Source: Caldilineaceae bacterium (GTDB lineage: Bacteria; Chloroflexota; Anaerolineae; Caldilineales; Caldilineaceae). From it: a stretch of DNA of 52,843 bases. The position numbers were made by a program, and so were the translations under genes. Shown piece after piece: positions 7,086-15,533 of this stretch. Each line of letters begins with the position of its first letter. The first letter of the stretch is position 1. The notes under the pieces were generated by a model. The model saw nothing but the letters and a program-made list of their open reading frames with translations, was not told the origin of the DNA and did not search any database. The stretch lies in contig JAHBVG010000043.1 in the NCBI GenBank assembly GCA_019637695.1, positions 1 through 52,843 on the forward strand, in the 5' to 3' direction.

Positions 7086-8969
7086 ATGAATATACGGACA
7101 AAGATCCTGATCGGCTTTGGAACGACTCTGTTCCTCGTTGTAGTGGTTTGGGTGTGGGCCATCTATAACCTCAGCCAGCTCGGCAACGCCAGCGATGCCA
7201 TTCTGCGCGAGAATTACCGCAGCATTCTGGCCGCCGAGAATATGATCGATACCATGGAACGGCAGGACAGCGCTAACCTCCTGCTGTTGCTTGGCTATCG
7301 CGACGAAGGGCTGGCGCAGTTTCAACGCAACGAAATCGAGTTTCTGCAATGGCTGGCCCGCGCCAAGGATAACATCACCATTGAAGGGGAAGCGGCGATA
7401 GTTTCCGCGATTGAGAAGGGGTATGGCGAATTCCTGGCCCATTTCGCTCACCTGCGCGATCTGGAAATTGCCGGATCGGACGAAGCGCTTGACTACTACC
7501 ATGAGAGCGTCCTGCCCCGGTTCCAACAGGTGCGCGACCGCAGTATCGCCTTGCGCGAACTCAACCAGGAGACGATGGTAAATGCATCGCAGCGCACAGA
7601 GCAGCTTGCTGTCCGGGCCATCTGGTCCACGGTTGGGGTGGGCGCTGTGGCGATCCTGCTGGGGCTTGCCTTCAGCTTTTGGCTTTCCCATATTCTGGCG
7701 CGTCCGCTACGCCTGATGGCCGCTGCCGCAGACCGCATTGCCGATGGCGATTATGACGTTCAACTTGAAGTGGCTGCCAACGATGAGCTTGGGTATCTGG
7801 CGCAGCGCATCATGACAATGAGCTACAAGCTCAAAACCTTCCATCGTCTCAATGTAGGGCAGATAATGGCAGAGAAGCGGCGCAACGAGGCTATCATCCG
7901 CAGTATCACCGATGGCGTGGTGGTGGTAGACGCTGATCTGAAAATTGTGGCGATCAACCCGGAAGCCGCCCACATTTTCAGCGTCAACCCCGCACTCTGT
8001 GTGGGTGAACACTTTTTCGACGCCATTGAGAACCCACATCTCTACGAATGTGTGCGTGAGACATTGAAGGCCGAACGTCCACGTCAACTGAGCGATGAAG
8101 ACGCCACCTTTGTCGTGACGAACGGCGAACAGACCGAGTATTATCACTTCGATATTACCCCTGTGAAGACAGGGGATGGGCAAAGGTTGGGCGTGGTGCT
8201 GCTGTTACAAAACATTACCAAACTCAAGGAATTGGACCGGCTAAAGAGTGAATTCGTGGCTACAGCTTCACACGAACTACGCACGCCGCTGACAAGCATG
8301 GCCATGAGCATTGGTCTGTTGCGCGAAAGCGCCGCCGGCAAGTTGACGTCGCGCGAGCAGGAGTTAATCGCCGCCGCCGACGAGGATGTGAAGCGACTGC
8401 GCACGTTGGTCAACGATCTGCTGGACCTCTCTAAAATCGAGTCTGGTCGCATGGAAATGGACTTCAGCGTTGTCGAAGCAGATCTGCTCATCCAGCAGGC
8501 GATGCAGCCTTTCCACGAACAGGCTGTGCAGCACGGGGTGGAACTGCTCGCCAGTATCCCAGACAATCTGCCGCCCGTGCGCGCTGATCCTACCAAGATC
8601 ACCTGGGTGCTGACCAACCTGATTGTGAATGCCTTGCGCTACACCGATCCCGGCGGGCAAATTCAAATCTCGGCGGATGGGATGGGCAGCCGTGTGGCTT
8701 TCTCTGTGGCAGACACGGGGATAGGCATTCCTCTCGAATACCAATCGAAAATCTTCGATAAGTTTGTGCAGGTGGCGGGCCAACGCGCCGCCGGTGGCAG
8801 CGGTCTGGGTCTGGCCATCAGCCGAGAGATTGTCAGCGCCCACGGCGGCGCCATCTGGGTGGAGTCAACGCCAGGGGAGGGCAGTACCTTCACCTTCACG
8901 CTTCCGGTAGCAGGCGGCGCACCCGAAAGTGTGAAAGACACAGTTTTATCAAAGGAGGAACTTCAATGA
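7086..8969 (+). CDS. Membrane sensor histidine kinase (HAMP-PAS-HisKA-HATPase)
   Basis: The 627-residue protein has TM1 at about 9-28, an extracytoplasmic helical domain to about 175, TM2 at 180-203, and a HAMP linker with RPLRLMAAAADRIADGDYDV. A PAS domain (IIRSITDGVVVVDADLKIVAINPEA) covers about 265-375. The HisKA box TASHELRTPLTSM places the phosphorylated His at residue 396. N, G1 and G2 boxes of the ATPase follow (NLIVNALRYTDPGG, DTGIGIP, GSGLGLAISREIV). The stop overlaps the next start by 4 nt (ATGA at 8966), so kinase and regulator are translationally coupled. The arrangement is NtrY/KinB-like. The operon ends in K+ transport genes, so osmotic or potassium sensing is a reasonable inference. 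Confidence 0.9.
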   Translation: MNIRTKILIGFGTTLFLVVVVWVWAIYNLSQLGNASDAILRENYRSILAAENMIDTMERQDSANLLLLLGYRDEGLAQFQRNEIEFLQWLARAKDNITIEGEAAIVSAIEKGYGEFLAHFAHLRDLEIAGSDEALDYYHESVLPRFQQVRDRSIALRELNQETMVNASQRTEQLAVRAIWSTVGVGAVAILLGLAFSFWLSHILARPLRLMAAAADRIADGDYDVQLEVAANDELGYLAQRIMTMSYKLKTFHRLNVGQIMAEKRRNEAIIRSITDGVVVVDADLKIVAINPEAAHIFSVNPALCVGEHFFDAIENPHLYECVRETLKAERPRQLSDEDATFVVTNGEQTEYYHFDITPVKTGDGQRLGVVLLLQNITKLKELDRLKSEFVATASHELRTPLTSMAMSIGLLRESAAGKLTSREQELIAAADEDVKRLRTLVNDLLDLSKIESGRMEMDFSVVEADLLIQQAMQPFHEQAVQHGVELLASIPDNLPPVRADPTKITWVLTNLIVNALRYTDPGGQIQISADGMGSRVAFSVADTGIGIPLEYQSKIFDKFVQVAGQRAAGGSGLGLAISREIVSAHGGAIWVESTPGEGSTFTFTLPVAGGAPESVKDTVLSKEELQ

Positions 8970-9628
8970 CACAGCAACGTGGACGTATCCTTGTAGTGGA
9001 TGATGAAAAGAACATTCGCCTGACCCTCGGCCAAACGCTGGAAATGGCCGGCTACGCGGTTGAAACGGCAGTCAACGGTGAAGATGCGCTGAACCAATTG
9101 CAGCGGAATCCCTTTGACCTCATGCTGCTCGATCTGCGCATGCCTGGCATGGACGGCATTCAGGTGTTGCGGCAGGTGATGGAACAACGGCCCGAAACCC
9201 AAGTTGTGGTGATCACCGCCCACGGCTCTGTGGATACCGCAGTCGAAGCGATGAAAATCGGGGCGGTTGACTTCATTCAAAAACCCTTCGCCCCCCAAGA
9301 AATCCGTGACCTGGTGGCGAAGGTGCTGGATCGGGATCGGCAGCAGACCAACTACGAACTATACCTGACACTGGCCCGCCGCAATATTGGCCAACGTCAT
9401 TATGCGGCGGCGAAAGAGCAAGCGCGCAGGGCCATCGCCAAGGACTCGGCGCGTCCCGAAGCATTCAACTTGTTGGGGGCTATCCATGATCTGGAAGGCA
9501 ATCGCCACACCGCTATGACCAACTATCGCATCGCTCTTGACATTGCTCCTTCTTATGAACCGGCGCGATACAATATGAATTTGTCCGGCCCGGTCAGTAG
9601 TCGCAGTAGCAAATTAGACCTTGGCTAG
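8966..9628 (+). CDS. Response regulator: REC domain with TPR-like C-terminus, no DNA-binding domain
   Basis: AAAGGAGG precedes the ATG, which overlaps the kinase stop. Residues 1-120 are a receiver domain with acidic D12-D13, phospho-acceptor D56 in LLDLRMPGMDG, the Thr of VVITAHGS and the Lys of QKPF, all intact. Residues 125-215 are helical with a tetratricopeptide pattern (AAAKEQARRAIAKDSARPEAFNLLGAIHDLEG). No helix-turn-helix, sigma54-activation or enzymatic output domain is present. Output is therefore probably protein-protein, and the nearest candidates are the TrkA-like proteins encoded directly downstream (6-nt gap). That link is inference from position. Confidence 0.88.
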   Translation: MTQQRGRILVVDDEKNIRLTLGQTLEMAGYAVETAVNGEDALNQLQRNPFDLMLLDLRMPGMDGIQVLRQVMEQRPETQVVVITAHGSVDTAVEAMKIGAVDFIQKPFAPQEIRDLVAKVLDRDRQQTNYELYLTLARRNIGQRHYAAAKEQARRAIAKDSARPEAFNLLGAIHDLEGNRHTAMTNYRIALDIAPSYEPARYNMNLSGPVSSRSSKLDLG

Positions 9629-9634
9629 GCAAGG

Positions 9635-10075
9635 ATGAGGAGAGCCGTGAGCAAGAATTTATATATCGTCATCGCTGGGTGTGGTCGTCTAGGGTCGCTC
9701 CTGGCCAACGATCTAAGCAAGCAGGGGCACAGTGTCGTCGTCATTGATCGCGACGAAAGCAGGTTTGCCGAGTTAAGCGCCGAGTTCAGCGGTTTCACCA
9801 TTGTCGGCGATGCTACCGAGATCGAGGTACTGCGCAGGGCTAAAAGCAATCAGGCCGACTGTTTCCTGGCTGCAACCAACCGTGACAACGTCAATCTGAT
9901 GCTGGCGCAGGTGGCGAAAACAGTCTTTCAAGTACCGATTGTCATCGCTCGCATCTTTGATCCATCCCATGAGGTGGTCTACCAACAACTGGGCATCGCC
10001 ACTATCAGCCCCACCCGGCTGTCGGCCCAGGCGTTTCAAGATGCCATTACACAGAGCGGCAGAGGTCAACCATGA
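9635..10075 (+). CDS. TrkA-N (RCK) domain potassium-channel regulatory protein, single domain
   Basis: The 146 residues form one Rossmann RCK-N domain: IVIAGCGRLGSLLANDL (GxGxxG dinucleotide motif), VVVIDRDESRF with the ribose-binding acidic residue, and FTIVGDATE. It lacks the RCK-C (TrkA_C) half. The start may instead be GTG at 9647, because AGGAG at 9638-9642 lies just before it; ATG at 9635 has AAGG immediately upstream. It overlaps the next gene by 4 nt (ATGA at 10072). It probably binds NAD(H) or adenine nucleotides and gates the TrkH-type channel as part of a hetero-ring with the next protein. Confidence 0.85.
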   Translation: MRRAVSKNLYIVIAGCGRLGSLLANDLSKQGHSVVVIDRDESRFAELSAEFSGFTIVGDATEIEVLRRAKSNQADCFLAATNRDNVNLMLAQVAKTVFQVPIVIARIFDPSHEVVYQQLGIATISPTRLSAQAFQDAITQSGRGQP

Positions 10076-10737
10076 AATGCATTCTGGTCGGTGGCGGCAA
10101 GACGGCCTACTTCCTGGCCCGCGACTTTATTAGCAAGGGGTATGAGGTGGCGCTGATTGTGCGCAACGGCGAGGAAGCGACCGCCCTCTCGCGGCAGGTA
10201 CGCGCCCCTGTCCTACGCGGCGACGGCAGCAATCCTCTGCTCTTGGAGGACGCTGGCGCTCGACAGGCGGATGTGCTGTTGGCGCTGACCCCCCATGATG
10301 AGGATAATCTGGTTGCCTGCCAGCTTGCCCAACGCATGTATGGAGTACCGCGCACCATTGCCCTGGTCAATGACCCGGAAAATGAGGAAATCTTCCGCCA
10401 GCTAGGCATTACTGTTGCTGTCTCTGCCACCCGCATCATCGCCACCTTGATCGAGGAACAGACAAGCTTCGACGATATCACCAATCTCTTCGCCGTGGCC
10501 GAAGGACGCATCATGGTGACCGAGGTCCATCTGAGCGCCGACGCGCCGGCCGTCGACAAGACATTGCAGGCACTAAACCTCCCAGAAGGGGCGCTTGTGG
10601 CGGGCATTGTGCGGGAGGAGACGACCATTGTGCCGCGAGGAACCACGCGGCTACAGCGGTCTGATCGCCTGATCCTGGTGGCGCAGCCGGATAACTACGG
10701 AGTACTGCTGCGCGCGCTCATCGGTGAGGCAGTTTGA
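10072..10737 (+). CDS. TrkA family protein (RCK-N plus RCK-C)
   Basis: The 221 residues carry an RCK-N domain (1-140) with a modified glycine loop VGGGKTAYFLA instead of GxGxxG, then RGDGSN and ALTPHDEDN. An RCK-C domain (about 140-221) has EVHLSADAPAVDKTLQALNLPEGALVAGIVRE and LQRSDRLILVA. Two TrkA-type genes in a row, one lacking the C-domain, resemble split Trk/Ktr gating rings. The stop overlaps the TrkH start as TGATG. Loss of the canonical GxGxxG suggests altered nucleotide binding. Confidence 0.85.
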   Translation: MKCILVGGGKTAYFLARDFISKGYEVALIVRNGEEATALSRQVRAPVLRGDGSNPLLLEDAGARQADVLLALTPHDEDNLVACQLAQRMYGVPRTIALVNDPENEEIFRQLGITVAVSATRIIATLIEEQTSFDDITNLFAVAEGRIMVTEVHLSADAPAVDKTLQALNLPEGALVAGIVREETTIVPRGTTRLQRSDRLILVAQPDNYGVLLRALIGEAV

Positions 10738-12221
10738 TGCTTGCGAATACCCGTTATGCCACCCATCTACGCCAGCGCTACCAGGCTATCCTGGCTTACA
10801 CCGGATTGCTTTGCACCATCATCGGCCTGATTCTACTCACGCCCTTGCTGCTGCTCTTTTTCTTCCCAGAGGAGCGTCCTCTGGCGGCTATCTTCCTTAC
10901 CCCTGGCTTGTTCCTGATCCTGGGCGGCGCTGTTGCCTGGTGGCGGTTGGCGCCAGTCAATCCCACCTTGACCTACTACGAGGGCGCTGTGATCATTGTC
11001 CTGGCCTGGGCGGTGGCATTGGTGATGGGTAGTGTGCCTTTCATCTGGGGAATGGGTTTGACGCCGTTGCAGGCATTCTTCGAATCGACCAGTGGCTGGA
11101 CGACTACCGGGCTTTCCGTGGTCAATGTGTTGGAAGCGCCCAGACTCTTTCTATTCTACCGGAGTATGATCCAACTGGCGGGTGGGGCCGGGCTGGCCAT
11201 TATCGCCTTAAGCGCCTTGACAGGTCCTACCGGTCCCGGTATCGGTCTGGCCGAGGGACGTGAACAACTGGTGCCGCACGTGCGCCGTTCGGCGGCATTG
11301 GTACTCTCTATCTATAGTGGTTATGTTGTTGTAGGAACCGTCGCGCTTGTCCTGGTGGGGATGGCATGGTTCGATGCTGTCAACCATGCTTTTACAGCGC
11401 TATCGACCGGAGGCTTTTCGACCCGACCTGAATCCATTGGCTACTGGGATAGTCCCTTGATCGAGGGCGTGATCATCATCTTGATGTTGCTGGGTACACT
11501 CAACTTCCTGACTGCCTACACCTTATTGCGGGGAAACTGGCGCGCCGCCCTGCGCAACGGTGAACTCCATCTCATGGCCTTGGCCATCCCCATCTGTGCG
11601 GTGGGCATCTTCTTGTTTGTCAGCATTGGGCTTTACCCAACCCTGGAGAAGGGGGTGCGTGTTGCTATCTTCGAGACGATCACGGCGCTGTCCACCACTG
11701 GGTTTAATACCATCGATTACCGCACCTGGCCGAGTTTTGGCTGGCTCGTTTTGATCATCCTCATGCTGATTGGCGGTGGCACTGGTTCAACCGCGGGAGC
11801 CATCAAGCAGTTTCGCATTTACATCCTCTACCGGGCGCTGCGTTGGGAAATTCGGCGTATTTTCCTGCCCAAGCACATCATCACCGAACCCGACATCTGG
11901 ATCGGCGAGACACGCCAGTTCCTTAGCGATGCGCGTATCCGCCAGATTGCGCTCTTTGTTTTTATCTACATTGCTACCTTCTTGGTTGGCAGCGCAGTCA
12001 TTGCCGCTTATGGCTACACCCTGCAAGAGAGTCTGTTCGAGTTCGCCAGTTCTATCGGGACGATTGGTCTCTCGGTCGGCGTCACTGCCGCAGACGCCCC
12101 GGCAGGCGTCATGCTCACCCAGATTATCGGCATGATCCTGGGGCGTTTGGAATTCTTCACAGTGATCGTAGGGGTGGGGAAATTGGTTTCCGATCTACGA
12201 CAGATAGTTGGTAGCCATTGA
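10737..12221 (+). CDS. TrkH/KtrB family potassium uptake channel subunit
   Basis: The start is ATG at 10737, sharing one base with the preceding TGA; the TTG one codon earlier is unlikely. The 494-residue protein is polytopic, and all four selectivity-filter loops of the SKT superfamily can be read: SGWTTTGLS, LSTGGFSTR, LSTTGFNT and SSIGTIGLSVG, each with the filter glycine. The conserved GGGTGSTAGAIK helix precedes the last repeat. It forms the K+-conducting pore at the membrane and is expected to be gated by the two TrkA-like proteins encoded just upstream. Confidence 0.93.
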   Translation: MLANTRYATHLRQRYQAILAYTGLLCTIIGLILLTPLLLLFFFPEERPLAAIFLTPGLFLILGGAVAWWRLAPVNPTLTYYEGAVIIVLAWAVALVMGSVPFIWGMGLTPLQAFFESTSGWTTTGLSVVNVLEAPRLFLFYRSMIQLAGGAGLAIIALSALTGPTGPGIGLAEGREQLVPHVRRSAALVLSIYSGYVVVGTVALVLVGMAWFDAVNHAFTALSTGGFSTRPESIGYWDSPLIEGVIIILMLLGTLNFLTAYTLLRGNWRAALRNGELHLMALAIPICAVGIFLFVSIGLYPTLEKGVRVAIFETITALSTTGFNTIDYRTWPSFGWLVLIILMLIGGGTGSTAGAIKQFRIYILYRALRWEIRRIFLPKHIITEPDIWIGETRQFLSDARIRQIALFVFIYIATFLVGSAVIAAYGYTLQESLFEFASSIGTIGLSVGVTAADAPAGVMLTQIIGMILGRLEFFTVIVGVGKLVSDLRQIVGSH

Positions 12222-12238
12222 AGTGGTTTGCGAGTTCA

Positions 12239-13288
12239 TTATTGGCGTAGAATCCATACCTCGCCGGGCTCGCCTTCTGCGCCGTTGATGGTGATCTCCA
12301 CAGGCAGAAATCGGCGGATTAGCTGGGCGTTGGTGAGCAGATGTTGGGTGATGGCGCTGGTGCGGAAAGTCGACCTGCCCGGCGTCAACGCCAGCGGCAA
12401 GAGCAGTTGATCCGCCAGGTGAGGATCAACCGCCGCGCCCTGTCGATGATGGCGGATCAACTCACGGCATGCCTCATCCGCCACTTGATCCGACGGTTTG
12501 CCCTTGGCGCCAATGGTCGAAAAGCCCGCCACGGCGTTTTCGTACTCGGCGATGAGAAAGATCCCCGCACCCGGGCCGGCGCTCTTCACCCGCTGCGGCG
12601 TGATCTCCACGGGCAGCCCTTCGGCCTTGAGTACATTGCTGGCGCGATTCGTTATTCGTTGCGCAATGTGGGCGGGCAGTTCAGCGGCAACTGCCAATCC
12701 CCAGATGCGTAGCAGATCCCCGCATTCGGTCAATGTCAGCGGCGACGGCTGTTGATGTCCAGTGATGGTGGCCTCGAATGCGCCGCCCCCCACCGGGTAA
12801 AATCCCCAGGCGTTCAGCGCTGTCTGCGCAGAGAACCCCATACGCGCCACTGTGGGCAGATAGACCGCCTCGATATAGTGATAGGGCGGGCTCCAATCTA
12901 CATGGGTGCCGCCGTGCAAATGAAGAACGCTCTGGCCCTGACTCAGCGCCAGCGGCAGCCAAATGGTTTGGAAGAGGAGGGTGACGGCCCCGGCGCTTCC
13001 TCGCTTTGCCAATTCCGCCACATCAAAGCGATAGTCCCCCGGCTGCGGAGGACGTTGCGGACGAAAAGTCAGCGATTGTGATCCAACGGACGCGCCGGTT
13101 ACGTCCGCGTCCACAATCTGCGCCATTGCCAGCAGACCGGCCAAATGTTGTGCTGCCAGCCCCGGATTCGGGCGGTTGGCGCGGATATTATCGATTTGAA
13201 CCGATTGGCCGGTCAACGCGGAGAGCGCCAACGCCGTGCGGATCACTTGCCCGCCACCTTCACCGTGAGATCCATCAATCTGAATCAT
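12239..13288 (-). CDS. rtcA: RNA 3'-terminal phosphate cyclase
   Basis: GGAAGGAG lies 5 nt before the ATG at 13288; the upstream in-frame ATG at 13303 overlaps this site and is not used here. The 349 residues begin IDGSHGEGGGQVIRTALALS, the RtcA nucleotide-binding signature, followed by NIRANRPNPGLAAQHLAG. The catalytic region DPHLADQLLLPLAL holds the His that is adenylylated in E. coli RtcA. It converts RNA 3'-phosphate to 2',3'-cyclic phosphate using ATP. No RtcB ligase or RtcR regulator is adjacent. It converges on trkH with a 17-nt gap and no obvious terminator. Confidence 0.95.
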   Translation of the reverse strand: MIQIDGSHGEGGGQVIRTALALSALTGQSVQIDNIRANRPNPGLAAQHLAGLLAMAQIVDADVTGASVGSQSLTFRPQRPPQPGDYRFDVAELAKRGSAGAVTLLFQTIWLPLALSQGQSVLHLHGGTHVDWSPPYHYIEAVYLPTVARMGFSAQTALNAWGFYPVGGGAFEATITGHQQPSPLTLTECGDLLRIWGLAVAAELPAHIAQRITNRASNVLKAEGLPVEITPQRVKSAGPGAGIFLIAEYENAVAGFSTIGAKGKPSDQVADEACRELIRHHRQGAAVDPHLADQLLLPLALTPGRSTFRTSAITQHLLTNAQLIRRFLPVEITINGAEGEPGEVWILRQ

Positions 13289-13321
13289 AGCGTCTCCTTC
13301 CATTCCCCAGGATCAGATTCT

Positions 13322-13330
13322 ACTATAGCA
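13322..13330 (-). promoter_or_regulatory. Extended -10 promoter of rtcA
   Basis: On the minus strand TGCTATAGT (TG-N-TATAGT) ends 33 nt before the start codon. The same TGCTATA(A/G)T form occurs upstream of the LCP gene at 20332-20340. Confidence 0.45.
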
Positions 13331-13345
13331 TAAATCCCTTTAGAC

Positions 13346-13407
13346 AGGGATCAGCCTAAATCGGTTTTGAATTGCCAAGCGGCCCAACTTAGGCTAAAGT
13401 GATCCCT
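13346..13407. repeat. Inverted repeat upstream of the MATE gene
   Basis: AGGGATCAGCCTAA at 13346-13359 faces TTAGGC-TAAAG-TGATCCCT at 13389-13407; the arms match apart from a 5-nt insertion. It lies between the divergent rtcA and MATE genes and could be a regulator site or a leader hairpin. Confidence 0.4.
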
Positions 13408-13449
13408 ATGGCTTTTCGCCATCAAAGCTGAAACCCCTGAGGATGAGAA

Positions 13450-14877
13450 ATGGCACAAAAGCAGTTGACATCAACCGACCCGGTTGAAGAAGTTGCCGCC
13501 GGCAGCGATCTGGCGAGGATCGATCAGCCTGTTTCCATGCAACGGCGTGTCTTTAGTATGGCCTGGCCGGTGATCAGCGAAAACTTTTTGCAGACCATGT
13601 TGGGTATTGTGGATACGCTGCTGGTGGCCCGTCTCGGCGCAGGGGCGATTGCCGGCGTGGGCAGCGCCCAACAGGTAATGTTCTTTTTGATTGCGGCCTT
13701 GAGCGCGTTGAGTGTAGGCAGTTCTGTGTTGGTGGCGCAGACTGTGGGCGCGCGCAACTTTCAGCGCGCTTCACAGTTGGCCCGCCAATCCTTGATCTGG
13801 AGCATATGTTTCTCTATCCCTCTGGCTCTGATCGGCTTTTTCGTTTCCGAGTCGGTGATCGGCGTCTTCGGCCTGGAGCCAGAAGTCGCGCGGATCGGCA
13901 CCGAATACCTGCAAGTGACCATGGCGACCAGTGTCGTGCTGATCTTTCTCTTGATCGGCGGCGGCGCGTTGCGCGGCGCGGGCGATTCCAAAACCCCCAT
14001 GCAGGTGACGGCGCTGGCGAACGTGGTCAATGTCTTTCTCAGCTATGCGCTCATCTTCGGCGTGTGGGGCTTCCCGGAAATGGGGGCGGTGGGCAGCGCC
14101 TGGGCGACTTTTTATTCACGGCTGCTGGCTGCCGTGCTGCTCTTTTTGATAATGTGGCGGGGGCGGGGTGGGGTCTCTATCCGCGGATGGACGGGGTGGC
14201 TGCCGCAGTTGGGTGTGGCCCGGTCGGTACTCTCAATTGGCATCCCCGCGGCTTTAGAACAGGTGCTGATCTCCGCAGCGTTCTTTACAATGACGGTCCT
14301 CGTCGCCGGTCTGGGGACGCTCACGCTGGCTGCCCATCGCATCGCCTTCAACGCGCTGTCGCTCTCCTTTTTGCCCGGTTTCGGTTTTGCCGTCGCCGCC
14401 ACCGCGCTGGTTGGGCAGAGTCTAGGCGCACGCCGCCTCGACGAAGGAAGCGCAGCGGCGCGGATCGCTACGCTCTGGGCGGTGATCTGGATGGGCGGCA
14501 TGGGCATCGTCATCGTGATCTTCGCGCCGCAACTGATCCAATTCTATACGAGCGATCCAACCGTGATCGCCATTGGTTCGGCTGGTATGCGGGTTGTGGC
14601 GTTGGCGCAGCCTTTCTGGGCCGTACTCTTTGTGCAATCGGGTGCGTTGCGCGGTTTGGGAAATACAAACTTCCCCTTGCGCGTTAATACCCTGGGGATC
14701 TGGACAGCAGTGGGGTTAGGCTACATCCTAACGCAGACCGTGGGTGGGGGGCTGGCGATGATCTGGGCTGCCTTTTTGGTCACCGCGCCGATCACTGCCT
14801 CTGTACTCTGGTGGCGCTTCCGCCAGCAGATCAAATCGCCGTTGTCGCCCGTGGTCGCGCCTTCGGATCAATTGTGA
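13450..14877 (+). CDS. MATE family efflux transporter
   Basis: The 475-residue protein has twelve predicted hydrophobic segments in two homologous halves. The N-half begins RRVFSMAWPVISENFLQTMLGIVDTLLVARLGAGAIAGVG, with the characteristic membrane entry and the GSSVLVAQTVGA loop. The equivalent loop VAATALVGQSLGARRLDEG lies in the second half. GGGALRGAGDSKTPM is the conserved MATE loop after TM6. It should export organic cations or drugs in exchange for Na+ or H+. The following yigZ gene starts 28 nt later and may share its transcript. Confidence 0.92.
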   Translation: MAQKQLTSTDPVEEVAAGSDLARIDQPVSMQRRVFSMAWPVISENFLQTMLGIVDTLLVARLGAGAIAGVGSAQQVMFFLIAALSALSVGSSVLVAQTVGARNFQRASQLARQSLIWSICFSIPLALIGFFVSESVIGVFGLEPEVARIGTEYLQVTMATSVVLIFLLIGGGALRGAGDSKTPMQVTALANVVNVFLSYALIFGVWGFPEMGAVGSAWATFYSRLLAAVLLFLIMWRGRGGVSIRGWTGWLPQLGVARSVLSIGIPAALEQVLISAAFFTMTVLVAGLGTLTLAAHRIAFNALSLSFLPGFGFAVAATALVGQSLGARRLDEGSAAARIATLWAVIWMGGMGIVIVIFAPQLIQFYTSDPTVIAIGSAGMRVVALAQPFWAVLFVQSGALRGLGNTNFPLRVNTLGIWTAVGLGYILTQTVGGGLAMIWAAFLVTAPITASVLWWRFRQQIKSPLSPVVAPSDQL

Positions 14878-14904
14878 AATCGCTCGCCTGTGGGGGATGC
14901 AGTT

Positions 14905-15528
14905 ATGGAAAAACGATATCCCATCCCAGCGGCGCGTCATCGCGTCGAAGAGGAGATCCTGCGTAGCCGGTTCATCACCACAGTGGGCCATGCTCCCACC
15001 GTCGAGGACGCACGGTCCTTCATTGCGGAGGTCAGCGCGGAATTTGCCGACGCCAGCCACAATTGCTGGGCCTATGTGGTGGGTCCACCGGGATCGACGG
15101 CGCAGGTGGGTATGAGCGATGACGGCGAACCCCACGGCACTGCCGGCCGTCCTATGTTGACAGTGCTGCTCCACAGCGGCGTCGGCGATATTGTGGCCGT
15201 GGTCACCCGCTATTTCGGCGGTACGCTGCTGGGCAAGGGTGGATTGGTTAAGGCGTACAGCGGCGGGGTGAGCTATGCGCTGGAATCGTTGCCATTGGTG
15301 GAGAAAGTACCCAAATGCGAACTGTGGGTGCTGATCGACTACAGCAATGTGAGCTTATTCCAGCGTATGCTCCCTGATTATGAAATCGAAGTGTTGGCCG
15401 AAGAATACGCCGTGGATGTTACCTTTCACCTGCAAATGCCTGTCTTTCACATTGAGCGCTTTCAGAACGACCTGGCGGAGTTGACCAACGGGCAGGCGTT
15501 GATTGAGATGGAGGAGAGCCGCGAGTAA
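14905..15528 (+). CDS. YigZ/IMPACT family protein
   Basis: The start is ATG at 14905, preceded by GGGGGA; a GTG at 14890 is also in frame. The 207 residues show the UPF0029 signature: SRFITTVGHAPTVEDARSFI, ASHNCWAYVVG, MSDDGEPHGTAGRPML and VTRYFGGTLLGKGGLVKAY, followed by a ferredoxin-like DUF1949 domain at about 135-205. Family members are linked to translation or stress response in eukaryotes (IMPACT); the bacterial role is unclear. It is convergent with degV, with a gap of only 5 nt. Confidence 0.9.
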   Translation: MEKRYPIPAARHRVEEEILRSRFITTVGHAPTVEDARSFIAEVSAEFADASHNCWAYVVGPPGSTAQVGMSDDGEPHGTAGRPMLTVLLHSGVGDIVAVVTRYFGGTLLGKGGLVKAYSGGVSYALESLPLVEKVPKCELWVLIDYSNVSLFQRMLPDYEIEVLAEEYAVDVTFHLQMPVFHIERFQNDLAELTNGQALIEMEESRE

Positions 15529-15533
15529 TGTAG

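Noticed and set aside
6849..7691. 280-codon ORF antisense to the kinase start
   Set aside because: It overlaps the kinase promoter and N-terminus and carries no recognisable domain.
13806..14687. 293-codon ORF in another frame within the MATE gene
   Set aside because: It is Arg/Gly-rich shadow sequence of a clearly identified transporter.
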